Part shown: piece after piece, positions 56,820-64,000 of the stretch | Layout of the letters: each line of letters opens with the position of its first letter | How positions within the stretch are numbered: position 1 is the stretch's first letter | Source: Serratia marcescens | GTDB taxonomy: Bacteria > Pseudomonadota > Gammaproteobacteria > Enterobacterales > Enterobacteriaceae | Assembly (NCBI RefSeq): GCF_029846115.1 | Contig: NZ_JARVZZ010000001.1 | Location: 2,046,001-2,110,000, forward strand | Length of the DNA: 64,000 bases | Reading direction: 5' to 3' | The notes under the pieces: generated by a model | Told to the model about the DNA's origin: nothing | The model's database searches: none | Seen by the model: the letters and a program-made list of their open reading frames with translations, nothing else | Program-made: the position numbers and the translations under genes

Positions 56820-56896
56820 GCGCCCTTAGCTCAGTTGGATAGAGCAACGGCCTTCTAAGCCGTAGGTCATAGGTTCGAATCCTATAGGGCGTGCCA
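56820..56896 (+). tRNA. argU: tRNA-Arg, anticodon TCT
   Basis: 77 nucleotides with encoded CCA. All four arms fold: acceptor GCGCCCT/AGGGCGT (the first pair is G-U), D-arm, anticodon arm with CTTCTAA loop (anticodon TCT, reading AGA/AGG), T-arm AGGTTCGAATCCT. It corresponds to E. coli argU, the minor-arginine tRNA downstream of folD and a known phage attachment site. No integrase or attachment-site repeat is seen downstream here. Confidence 0.97.
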
Positions 56897-57027
56897 TTAC
56901 TCCCTGATGTTCTTCCCCCTACTTTTTCCCTTGAAAATTCGACTGTGTAATCCATACTCCCGTTGGCTCGCCATTGAGCGCCATGCTATGTTCGTTCGCT
57001 AAATTTAAGACAGTGGCAGAGTGAAAA

Positions 57028-57354
57028 ATGCAAAGCTTATTCGTATACGGCACCCTGGGGCCGGGCAGACCCAACGCGCACATCATGGAAGCCATCGGCG
57101 GCAGCTGGGAAGAAGGCAGCGTCGGCGGATCGCTGCTTAACCAAGGCTGGGGCGCCGAGATGGGCTACCCGGGCATCGTGCTGGATAACAGCGGCAATCG
57201 GGTGAACGGTTTTCTGTTCCGTTCAGCTAATCTCGTCAATCACTGGCCGACTCTCGATGCGTTCGAAGGCGAGGGTTATGCGCGGGTGGCGGTCAGCGTC
57301 ACCACCGCCGGCGGCGAAACCGTCGATTCGTTTATCTACATGTTGAAGAAATGA
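57028..57354 (+). CDS. Gamma-glutamylcyclotransferase-like (AIG2) protein
   Basis: 108 residues. The GGCT fold signature YGTLGPGRPN (7-16) and the acidic catalytic-region segment DAFEGEGYAR (near 76-85) are present, as in YtfP-like proteins. The family includes gamma-glutamylcyclotransferases and gamma-glutamylamine cyclotransferases; the substrate here is not known. It is a single gene between argU and a small ORF, with GGCAGAGTG before the start. Confidence 0.85.
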   Translation: MQSLFVYGTLGPGRPNAHIMEAIGGSWEEGSVGGSLLNQGWGAEMGYPGIVLDNSGNRVNGFLFRSANLVNHWPTLDAFEGEGYARVAVSVTTAGGETVDSFIYMLKK

Positions 57355-57462
57355 TACGAACCGCCTCGCCGAGTGGGTGCGAGGTGCTTGACCCGCCGGC
57401 AATTGAACTTTCGTTTATTTTGCCGCGCTACAATAGGCGAAAATTTCCCCGTGGAGCCTATC

Positions 57463-57606
57463 GTGCGCAAATCCAGATTCCTGCTCGTGACCTTGCTGTG
57501 CCTGTGCGCCGCCGCCGTGCTGTACGTCATGGCTTACCGGGCGCTGGGGCATTACCTCAGCGATGGCGAGAAAGCTTACCCGGATATCACCGTTGAAATC
57601 CGCTGA
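57463..57606 (+). CDS. Small single-span membrane protein, hypothetical
   Basis: A 47-codon frame beginning with GTG 57463 (GGAG at 57453-57456). The product has a basic start (MRKSRF), one hydrophobic helix (about 6-22) and a short polar tail. A longer in-frame ATG at 57373 is possible but lacks a ribosome site. I do not recognise it. Small membrane proteins like this are often missed; support is moderate. Confidence 0.4.
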   Translation: MRKSRFLLVTLLCLCAAAVLYVMAYRALGHYLSDGEKAYPDITVEIR

Positions 57607-57731
57607 GAGCCACGCGGCGCCGCGGTGATTGCACCGACTTTTTCGCACTGATTTACCCGCCATTTACCCGCCGTCGGCAATGATGACGCTGCGTCTCCAC
57701 ACGGTGTGGTTCTCTTGGGCGGAATGCCGTT

Positions 57732-59264
57732 ATGTCACTGCAGCAGGTATCGAATGTTTCTTTGAGCAACAACGGCTTAAAGGGCATCGGTTACAAACAT
57801 TTCGCGTTGGCGATCGTGGCGTTTTCGGCGATCGTGCGATTTATTTCCTTATCAGATCGGTATTTTTGGTGCGATGAAGCCTCCAGCGTACTGACCAGCC
57901 GCTATGACGTGGGCGCTTTGCTGTACCACGCTTCTTTCGATGTTCACCCGCCGCTTTATTACCTGTTGCTGCATGGCTGGATGGCGCTGTTTGGCGACGG
58001 CATCATGGCGGCCCGCTCGCTGAGCTTGGTGTTCGGCGTAATGACGGTGGCGCTGGCGATGCGCTTTACCCGTTGGTTGGCCAATGAGCGGGCGGCGCTG
58101 ATAGCGGGGTGGCTGATGGCAATCATGCCGATGGCGGTGCGTTACAGCCAGGAGGCGCGCATGTACGCGCTGATGGGGATGCTGGCGATCGCCGCCGCCA
58201 TGGCGTTGGCGAAGTGGCTGAAAACGCCGGATAACCACCGTTACCTGGCGCTGTATGCGTTATTGATGACGCTGAGCTTTTATACCCACTACTTCACGAT
58301 TTTTACGCTGATCGCTCACTGGCTGGTGCTGCTGGCGCTGTCGTGCCGCCGCGAAGGCGTACGTTACATCAAGCAGCCGGCGTGGTGGCTGGCCAATGTG
58401 GCGATCGGGGTGGCCTACATTCCCTGGCTGCTGGTGCTGTTCAATCTGCTGGCGCATATCGCCGAGCTGCGGGTCGGCGGCGACGTCGGTTGGATCCCTC
58501 AGGTTTCCTGGGGCGATCTGCCGGCGATGTATTGGCGTTTTCTCACCGGTCATGATGGCAGCAATTATCCGACGGTCATTCTCTGGCTGCTGCCGGCGAT
58601 GTTTATCGCCCTATGTTCATTGCTACTGTGGCGGCGGGAGACGCCGAGAACATTCTCGCTGCTGCTGCTCGGCGGCATTCTGATCCCGGTGACGTTGGTA
58701 TTCGCCATTTCCTGGCGTTCGCCGCTGTTTGTCGATCGCTATCTCTACTCGGCTGCGCTCGGCATTCCGTTGGTGTTGGGCGTGCTGATCGCAGGAACGA
58801 AAAGCCGGGTGCGGGGGATCTCTTTGCTGTTGTTCTTCAGTTTGCTGTTCGGCTGCGGCGTGCGTAACGATTACCCGGTCGAGAAAGATGAGTTCAAGGC
58901 GATGGTGCACTACATCAACAGCCACTATCAGCCCAACGATGCGGTGGTGGTCAGCAATATGTTCAACTACCTCAGCTATGTGTATTACAACAAGAAGGGC
59001 TATCGCGCTCTGCTGTATACCCCGGCCAGGCCCAACGGCATTTCGGGCAAGCCCAATGCCTATGGTTTCGGCACTTTCTTCCATGACCGGGCGGCGCAGA
59101 CCTACGTCGATAAGCTCAGCGTTTTATCGAAAGGCCATCGCCGGGTCTGGCTGGTCAGCGGCGGCGATTTCAATCAGGACTTCGGCCGTTCGCCGCCGGG
59201 ATGGGTCAATACCAGCACCTTCAAAAGCGGCGGTTTTGAGTCACGCCTGTTCGTGGTGCGTTGA
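57732..59264 (+). CDS. GT39-family membrane glycosyltransferase
   Basis: 510-residue inner-membrane protein with about 11-12 hydrophobic segments. It is of the PMT/ArnT-like (GT-C) type that uses polyprenyl-linked sugar donors. The periplasmic catalytic acid motif appears as WCDEASS (near 46-52), followed by DVHPPLYYLLLHGW near 70-83 and RYSQEARMYAL near 137-147. The acceptor is unknown; no other polysaccharide or lipid-modification gene is next to it. The start at 57732 has GGCGGA upstream. A terminator follows at 59421. Confidence 0.85.
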   Translation: MSLQQVSNVSLSNNGLKGIGYKHFALAIVAFSAIVRFISLSDRYFWCDEASSVLTSRYDVGALLYHASFDVHPPLYYLLLHGWMALFGDGIMAARSLSLVFGVMTVALAMRFTRWLANERAALIAGWLMAIMPMAVRYSQEARMYALMGMLAIAAAMALAKWLKTPDNHRYLALYALLMTLSFYTHYFTIFTLIAHWLVLLALSCRREGVRYIKQPAWWLANVAIGVAYIPWLLVLFNLLAHIAELRVGGDVGWIPQVSWGDLPAMYWRFLTGHDGSNYPTVILWLLPAMFIALCSLLLWRRETPRTFSLLLLGGILIPVTLVFAISWRSPLFVDRYLYSAALGIPLVLGVLIAGTKSRVRGISLLLFFSLLFGCGVRNDYPVEKDEFKAMVHYINSHYQPNDAVVVSNMFNYLSYVYYNKKGYRALLYTPARPNGISGKPNAYGFGTFFHDRAAQTYVDKLSVLSKGHRRVWLVSGGDFNQDFGRSPPGWVNTSTFKSGGFESRLFVVR

Positions 59265-59420
59265 GAAAAATGTCATATTTCCCATTCGGCGTTACATCTG
59301 GCCGAGCAAACTTACGCGGGGATGACAGTTCTATACATTGGGATTGGTACTGTAGCTCTACCCGATGATGTTGTGTGTTATCCATTCCCTGTAGTGTATT
59401 ACCCCATCCCTGTTAAGTTT

Positions 59421-59446
59421 ATCCCGCCTTGTGCGGGATTTTTTTT
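59421..59446 (+). terminator. Rho-independent terminator of the GT39 gene
   Basis: ATCCCGC-CTTGT-GCGGGAT followed by a T-run. The T-run contains the last bases of the stop codon of the convergent aldo/keto reductase gene (59445-59447). Confidence 0.85.
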
Positions 59447-60515
59447 ATCTGCGCCGGGCGAGATGCACGCCGCCGGTCATGATGTTGCGGGTGACCGGCA
59501 GGGCGAGAAAATCGTGCGGGAATCCCAGCTCGATGGCGCTGAGATCGTCCAACCGTCGCCAATGATCTTCCGCCAGCGCCACCTTCAATGCACCGAGGTT
59601 ATCTTCCAATTGCGACAGGGTACGGGCGCCGACAATCGGCGCGGTAACCGTCGGGTGACGCAGAGTCCAGGCCAGCGCGATTTGTGATGGGGTATACCCG
59701 GTCTCGTGAGCTATCTGGTTGACGGCGTCGGCGATACCGAGATTGCGTGCGTTCAATGTCCCCTTGGCGCGCACGGCTTCGCGCCGAGTGCGCGCTTCAT
59801 CCGGCGACGGTTGCAGATCCTGTCGCCGGTATTTGCCGCTTAATACGCCGCCGGCCAGCGGCGACCAGGGGATCACGCCTAACCCCAATTCTTGCGCCAT
59901 CGGCAGCAGTTCGCGTTCGACGGTGCGTTCCAGCAGGCTGTACTCGATTTGCAGGGCGATCAGCGGTGACCAGCCGCGCAGGTCCGCCAGCATTTGCATT
60001 CTGGACGCCTGCCAGGCGGGGAGATCGGACACCGCCACATACAGCACTTTCCCGGCGCGCACCAGGTCGTCCAGGGCGCGCATGACCTCTTCCACCGGGG
60101 TGGTGAAATCCCAGGCGTGCAGATAGAGCAGGTCGATGTAGTCGGTATTGAGCCGTTGCAGGCTTTCTTCAACCGATCGCAGCATGCTTTTGCGATGGTT
60201 GCCGCCGGAATTGGGATCGTCCGGCTGCATCGGCAGGGTGTATTTGGTGGCGATCACCAGCCGATCGCGGCGCCCGGTGGCGAATTCCCCCACGAAACGT
60301 TCGGCGCTGCCCTCGGTATAGCGGTTGGCGGTATCGATAAAGTTGCCGCCGCGTTCGACATAAACGTCAAACAGGCGCCGAGCCTCGGCCTGTTCGGCAC
60401 CCCAACCCCAGTCGGCGCCGAAGGTCATGGTGCCCAGTGCCAGCGGTGAAACGCGCAGGCCGGAACGGCCCAATAAACGATAGTGATCCAGCGATAGTGA
60501 GGTGTTCATAGGCAT
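59445..60515 (-). CDS. Aldo/keto reductase
   Basis: 356-residue NADP-dependent reductase with a TIM-barrel. Catalytic residues are visible in order: Asp in DTANRYTEG (near 60), Tyr in the same segment, Lys in ATKYTLPM (near 89) and His in YLHAWDF (near 132). Physiological carbonyl substrate is unknown. It is divergent from a LysR-family gene, which probably regulates it. The start could be 60515 or the ATG two codons inside it. Confidence 0.88.
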   Translation of the reverse strand: MPMNTSLSLDHYRLLGRSGLRVSPLALGTMTFGADWGWGAEQAEARRLFDVYVERGGNFIDTANRYTEGSAERFVGEFATGRRDRLVIATKYTLPMQPDDPNSGGNHRKSMLRSVEESLQRLNTDYIDLLYLHAWDFTTPVEEVMRALDDLVRAGKVLYVAVSDLPAWQASRMQMLADLRGWSPLIALQIEYSLLERTVERELLPMAQELGLGVIPWSPLAGGVLSGKYRRQDLQPSPDEARTRREAVRAKGTLNARNLGIADAVNQIAHETGYTPSQIALAWTLRHPTVTAPIVGARTLSQLEDNLGALKVALAEDHWRRLDDLSAIELGFPHDFLALPVTRNIMTGGVHLARRR

Positions 60516-60606
60516 TCTCCCGTGTAGGTAGCGTCTACGATAGCGCCCGCAGGTTGTTTAAGGAATGCGCTATAATCTTCATGAATTATTAAGGAGAGAG
60601 AGCATA

Positions 60607-61512
60607 ATGAGGGGCAGTGATTTCGCCGAGTTGCGCGCCTTTGCCGCGATTGTTGAGCACGGCGGTTTCGCCCGTGCCGCCGCACATTTGGGCGTGTCCG
60701 CTTCGGCGCTCAGCCAAACGCTGCGCAACCTGGAGGCGCGTCTGGGCGTGCGTTTACTGAATCGCACCACTCGCAGCGTGGCGCCGACTGAAGCCGGAAG
60801 ACTGATGTTGGCGCGCCTGACGCCCGCGATGGCCGAGATCGACGCGGCGGTGGCGCAGGCGGTAGAGCAACGCCAGAACCCCTCAGGTCTTTTGCGGCTT
60901 AACGTAACTCGCGTGGCGGCGTTGCATTTTCTGGCGCCCTTGATCGCGCCGTTTCATCATCAATACCCCGATATTACGCTCGATCTTAATGTTGAGGAGC
61001 GGCTGGTGGATATCGTTGCCGGCGGTTTTGACGCCGGCGTGCGGCTGCACGAGAAACTGGCGAAAGATATGGTGGCGGTCAAACTGGGCGGGGAGGTGCG
61101 GATGCGCGTCGTCGCTTCGCCGGCGTACTTGGCGCGTCACGGCCGGCCGTTAACACCGAGCGACCTGCATCGACATCGCTGTTTGAATTACCGCTGGCCG
61201 ACCAACGGCAGTTTGTATCGCTGGGAATTTGAGCGCGACGGTGAAAAGCAGGAGATCGCCGTGGAAGGGCCGGTGATAGTCGATGAGCCGGAAGTCTTGG
61301 TGCGGGCTGCGATGGATGGGGCTGGCATTGCCTACCTGTTTGAGCAACAGGTTGCCGCCGGTATGGCCGATGGCCGGTTGTTGCCGCTGCTCGATGCCTG
61401 GACGCCGCCGTTCCCCGGTTTCTATCTGTACTATCCGGCAAATCGCCAAATGCCGCGCCCGCTGCGCGCTTTTATCGACTTTGCTCGTCAACCGGCAGAG
61501 CAGGGCGTGTAA
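60607..61512 (+). CDS. LysR-family transcriptional regulator
   Basis: 301 residues. N-terminal HTH (about 6-60; FARAAAHLGVSASALSQTLRNLE) and a substrate-binding domain (about 90-295). It belongs to the large group of LysR proteins that sit divergent from aldo/keto reductase genes. ATG 60607 follows AAGGAGAGAG; an upstream ATG at 60565 would add 14 residues before the conserved start. Effector unknown. Confidence 0.88.
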   Translation: MRGSDFAELRAFAAIVEHGGFARAAAHLGVSASALSQTLRNLEARLGVRLLNRTTRSVAPTEAGRLMLARLTPAMAEIDAAVAQAVEQRQNPSGLLRLNVTRVAALHFLAPLIAPFHHQYPDITLDLNVEERLVDIVAGGFDAGVRLHEKLAKDMVAVKLGGEVRMRVVASPAYLARHGRPLTPSDLHRHRCLNYRWPTNGSLYRWEFERDGEKQEIAVEGPVIVDEPEVLVRAAMDGAGIAYLFEQQVAAGMADGRLLPLLDAWTPPFPGFYLYYPANRQMPRPLRAFIDFARQPAEQGV

Positions 61513-61630
61513 CGCGATTTTTTTGAATAACACCGTCAGTTTTATTCGGTATTCAGCCGCTGCGCGCTTGATTAGATTGAACGCGAGAGGGGTGCCGTCG
61601 GTGCCTTTGTGCAATGAGTGGAGAATTTCT

Positions 61631-62182
61631 ATGGCGAAGACAGTAGTGGTGTTTCATTCCGGCTACGGCCATACCGAGCGTTTGGCGAAAGTGGTAGCGG
61701 AAGGTGCCGGGGCGGAACTGATCGCCATCGATCAGAACGGTGATATCAGCGACGAAGCCTGGCAGACGCTGGATGAGGCGGACGCCATCATCTTTGGTTC
61801 GCCAACCTATATGGGGGGCCCGTCGTGGCAGTTCAAGAAGTTCGCCGACGCGAGCTCCAAGGCCTGGTTCGGCCGCAAGTGGCAGGACAAAGTGTTCGGC
61901 GGCTTTACCAACAGCGCCAGCCTGAACGGCGACAAGCAGGTGACGCTGATCGCGCTGCAGACGCTGGCTTCGCAACATGGTGGCCTGTGGGTCAGCCTGG
62001 GGCTGCTGCCGGCCAACACCAAATCGGCGCAGCGCACCGACGTCAATAACCTGGGCGGTTCGGTGGGGCTGCTGGTGCAGACCCCGGCGGATGCCGGCGT
62101 GGATGAGATGTTGTCGGGCGATCTGGCGACCGCCAAGCTCTATGGCCAGCGCGTAGCGGGCTTTGCCGCCAAACTGGCGTAA
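61631..62182 (+). CDS. Flavodoxin/NAD(P)H-quinone-reductase-like protein
   Basis: 183 residues of the flavodoxin-like fold (WrbA-related). The FMN phosphate loop is HSGYGHTERLA (9-19), GSPTYMGGPSWQFK near 57-70 binds the isoalloxazine ring. It probably reduces quinones or other acceptors with NAD(P)H. ATG 61631 gives the family N-terminus (MAKTVVVFHSGYGH). Located 118 bases after the LysR gene; co-regulation is possible but not shown. Confidence 0.85.
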   Translation: MAKTVVVFHSGYGHTERLAKVVAEGAGAELIAIDQNGDISDEAWQTLDEADAIIFGSPTYMGGPSWQFKKFADASSKAWFGRKWQDKVFGGFTNSASLNGDKQVTLIALQTLASQHGGLWVSLGLLPANTKSAQRTDVNNLGGSVGLLVQTPADAGVDEMLSGDLATAKLYGQRVAGFAAKLA

Positions 62183-62249
62183 GGCCTTCCGTGCAGAGAG
62201 AGCGGCGGTGCGGTTGAACGGACGCCGCGTTCATTTTCTCTGCACAATT

Positions 62250-62337
62250 GGCGTGTAAGCTGCGAAATGTTATTAGCCTGCTTGGGCTAACACTGCATTT
62301 CGTACAAATATTCCCGGTTCCTAGGCCGGGTTTTTTG
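62250..62337 (+). ncRNA. Candidate small RNA A
   Basis: CGAAATG (62263-62269) pairs with CATTTCG (62296-62302), enclosing TTAGCC-TGCTTG-GGCTAA. An unpaired A/T-rich stretch follows, then a strong intrinsic terminator CCCGG-TTCCTAGG-CCGGG with T6. This is the layout of an Hfq-type sRNA. The 5' end is a guess and no clear promoter was found; it could also be the 3' end of the flavodoxin mRNA. Confidence 0.4.
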
Positions 62338-62377
62338 TTGCTAAGGTCTGCTTAAGCTTTCACCGCTATACTGCGCG

Positions 62378-62463
62378 GCAGCACGGGCATGCAATGCATG
62401 GCCGTGTTGTAACTGTCGATTTGCTGTTGTTCAGGCAAGCCCGCGCTATGCGGGCTTTTTTTG
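62378..62463 (+). ncRNA. Candidate small RNA B
   Basis: TATACT at 62367-62372 is a good -10 element (no clear -35). The proposed transcript starts near 62378, folds into CACGG-GC-ATGCA-A-TGCAT-GG-CCGTG, has a single-stranded U-rich middle, and ends in AAGCCCGC-GCTAT-GCGGGCTTTTTTT. About 85 bases. I do not recognise a named sRNA. Confidence 0.42.
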
Positions 62464-62811
62464 GGTTGTTATTGCACGGGCGGCCCAGTTGCAGGAAAAT
62501 AATCGCGCAGTTATTCAAACATCATTCAACGACCAATAACCACAAAATTATTAATGTAATTAACGCCGTCGGCGGCCTATTACGCTATGCGCTATGCTGA
62601 CAGCAGAGTCGGCATTATTTGCTGACGCTATGCGGGTGAGACCGCCGCGGTCGCATCAGGCTAAGAAAAGTCTGTTAATTAAATGTTAACGATTTTTATT
62701 ATTGATTTGTCTGGCTTTTTTGGTTGAAATTCGAATTGACTATCCCTCACTGGCCGGGCGAGAGAGTATGCATATTATTATTCTGGTTATTAGCAAAATA
62801 TGGGCGAGGCG

Positions 62812-64000
62812 ATGAACGCCAGAATAAACGCCAGGCATGGCCTGCCGCTAACGGTTCAGCTGATCAATCTTTTCATGCTGGCTTTTTTACTTTCTCTGGT
62901 GGGTATTCTTAGCCGACCGATTGGCTCGCTTTCCTTATTTTGGCCGGTGAATGCGATTCTGCTCGGCCTGCTGCTGCGCAAACCCGTTTATGCCACGCCG
63001 CTCGGCTGGCTTACCACCTATCTGGGCATGGTCGCCGCCGATCTCAGCACCGGCGAAGGCTGGTCCCTGGCGCTGTGGCTGAACGCCTGCAACATGTCGC
63101 TGATCGCCGTCGGTTACGGTATCATGCTGATGCTGCCCCAGTCTCAACGGCGCATGGGTAAACCCCAGGCGATACTCTATATGTTCAGCGCCAGTCTGGC
63201 CGGTGCGGCGGTGGCGTCGACGCTGTCGGTGCTGCGCAACGACAGCCTGTACAACAACACGGTGGTGGTTGCCTGGCTGGCCTGGTTCAGCGAGCAGTTC
63301 TCGACGACCTTGCTGCTGTTGCCGGTGCTGATGGCGGCGCCGCGGCTGAAGCAGCTGTTGCGCATGCAGGTGCGTTGGCGTTTGAAAGGCTGCCTGCCGC
63401 TGCTGGCGCTGCTGCTGTCGCTGGTGTTCAGCGTCTATATCGGCGGGCCGGGCGCCATCGCCTTCCCGATCCCGGCGCTGCTGTGGTGCGCGGTGCGCTA
63501 CCCGCTGTTCCCCGTGACGTTGCTGACGCTGTTGACCGGCATGACCGAAATCAGCAGCATTTCCGCCAACCTGGTGCTGTACGAAACGCCGAACAACCAC
63601 AACGCCTTCCTCGACACGCTGATGTCCGCCCGCTTGGGCATCGCCATGCTGGTGATGGGGCCGCTGATCCTCGCCAGCTCTATCGCCGCCAATCGCAAGC
63701 TGATGCGGCGTCTGGAGCACAGCGCCAACCACGATTTTCTGACCGGGGTGCTGGCGCGCAGCGCGATGACGCGCAAAGCGGGCGAGCTGCTGGAGCACAA
63801 GCACCGCTCGAAAGAGGCGGTGTCGCTCCTGCTGATCGACATCGATCATTTCAAGCAGATCAACGATACGCACGGCCACAGCGCCGGCGATCAGGTTTTG
63901 GCGTCGTTCGCGCACATCGTGCGGCGCGAGCTGCGCCACGATCAGCTGTTCGGCCGCCTGGGCGGGGAAGAGTTCGCCATCATGCTGCCGCGCGCGCTGG
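62812..64000 (+). CDS. MASE1-type membrane diguanylate cyclase (GGDEF), 5' part
   Basis: 396 residues are in the window; the gene runs off the right edge. About eight membrane segments (residues 12-285) form a MASE1-like sensor, with the conserved FWPVNAILLGLLLR near 44-57. A GGDEF domain follows: DFLTGVLAR near 308, LLIDIDHFKQINDTHGH near 341-357 and the active-site GGEEF (near 384-388). The product should make cyclic di-GMP at the inner membrane. Start: ATG 62812 is most likely; ATG 62800 is in frame and neither has a strong ribosome site. Confidence 0.85.
   Translation, partial: MNARINARHGLPLTVQLINLFMLAFLLSLVGILSRPIGSLSLFWPVNAILLGLLLRKPVYATPLGWLTTYLGMVAADLSTGEGWSLALWLNACNMSLIAVGYGIMLMLPQSQRRMGKPQAILYMFSASLAGAAVASTLSVLRNDSLYNNTVVVAWLAWFSEQFSTTLLLLPVLMAAPRLKQLLRMQVRWRLKGCLPLLALLLSLVFSVYIGGPGAIAFPIPALLWCAVRYPLFPVTLLTLLTGMTEISSISANLVLYETPNNHNAFLDTLMSARLGIAMLVMGPLILASSIAANRKLMRRLEHSANHDFLTGVLARSAMTRKAGELLEHKHRSKEAVSLLLIDIDHFKQINDTHGHSAGDQVLASFAHIVRRELRHDQLFGRLGGEEFAIMLPRAL

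Larger units (their letters stand above)
62183..62811. other. 629-base intergenic region without protein gene
   Basis: The region holds three structured segments and no convincing coding sequence. A hairpin at 62191-62245 (GTGCAGAGA / TCTCTGCAC with inner GCGGCG / CGCCGC) follows the flavodoxin gene. Two independent terminators follow (62313-62336 and 62437-62462), each preceded by a folded sequence listed separately as a possible sRNA. From 62463 to 62811 the DNA is A/T-rich and probably carries the promoter of the diguanylate cyclase gene. Confidence 0.6.

Noticed and set aside
59265..59420. Possible third ERIC-like repeat after the GT39 gene
   Set aside because: The start (GTCATATTTC...ACATCTG) resembles the left arm of ERIC copy 1, but the cores and the right arm are missing.
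62394..62600. 68-codon frame in the intergenic region before the diguanylate cyclase
   Set aside because: It runs straight through a strong intrinsic terminator (62437-62462) and has no ribosome site.

Overview
The window is chromosomal DNA of a GC-rich enterobacterium, most likely Serratia (S. marcescens group). This is judged from close protein similarity to the Escherichia coli recR-htpG-adk-hemH-gsk-ybaL-fsr-ushA-ybaK-chiX-ybaP-copA-cueR-ybbJ-qmcA backbone, from high third-position GC, from ERIC repeats, and from Serratia-like insertions into that backbone. There is no rRNA, phage, transposase or CRISPR array. One tRNA gene, argU, is present.

Layout. 1-3.2 kb: recR (3' end), htpG with a sigma-32-type promoter, adk. 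3.4-7.1 kb: an inserted glycerate module (CdaR-type regulator, GntP-family permease, glycerate kinase). 7.2-22.5 kb: the conserved backbone hemH, gsk, ybaL, fsr, ushA, then a lipoprotein DacB-like peptidase, ybaK, the sRNA gene chiX, ybaP, copA/cueR, ybbJ-qmcA. 22.5-41.3 kb: a purine-nitrogen (allantoate/ureidoglycolate) catabolic cluster. It comprises allS, allA, allR, gcl-hyi-glxR, an MFS transporter, glxK, then allE, a second MFS transporter, allC and allD on the other strand, then fdrA-ylbE-ylbF-arcC. 41.4-50.1 kb: cfa, two tandem ERIC repeats, cnoX-ybbO-tesA, ybbA-ybbP, galP. 50.2-56.9 kb: purK-purE, lpxH, ppiB, cysS, ybcJ, folD, a pair of small unrecognised ORFs, argU. 57-64 kb: accessory genes (gamma-glutamylcyclotransferase-like protein, GT39 membrane glycosyltransferase, aldo/keto reductase with a divergent LysR regulator, flavodoxin-like protein), a 0.63-kb intergenic region with two possible sRNAs, and the start of a MASE1-GGDEF diguanylate cyclase.

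How the genes work together. In the catabolic cluster AllC and AllE turn allantoate into ureidoglycolate. AllA releases glyoxylate and urea, and Gcl, Hyi, GlxR and GlxK carry glyoxylate to phosphoglycerate. Alternatively AllD oxidises ureidoglycolate to oxalurate, and FdrA/YlbE/YlbF with carbamate kinase recover ATP, ammonia and CO2. The allantoinase (allB) and allantoin permease (allP) genes found in the E. coli cluster are absent, and two MFS transporters are present. This suggests the locus is built around uptake of allantoate or a later ureide, or that allantoinase is encoded elsewhere. Two matching 15-bp palindromes, before allA and before gcl, are likely AllR operators. Other regulatory sequence that can be read directly includes a CueR-type copA promoter, a class-II CRP promoter with two Gal operators before galP, a PurR-like box before purE and a terminator-like hairpin in the cysS leader.
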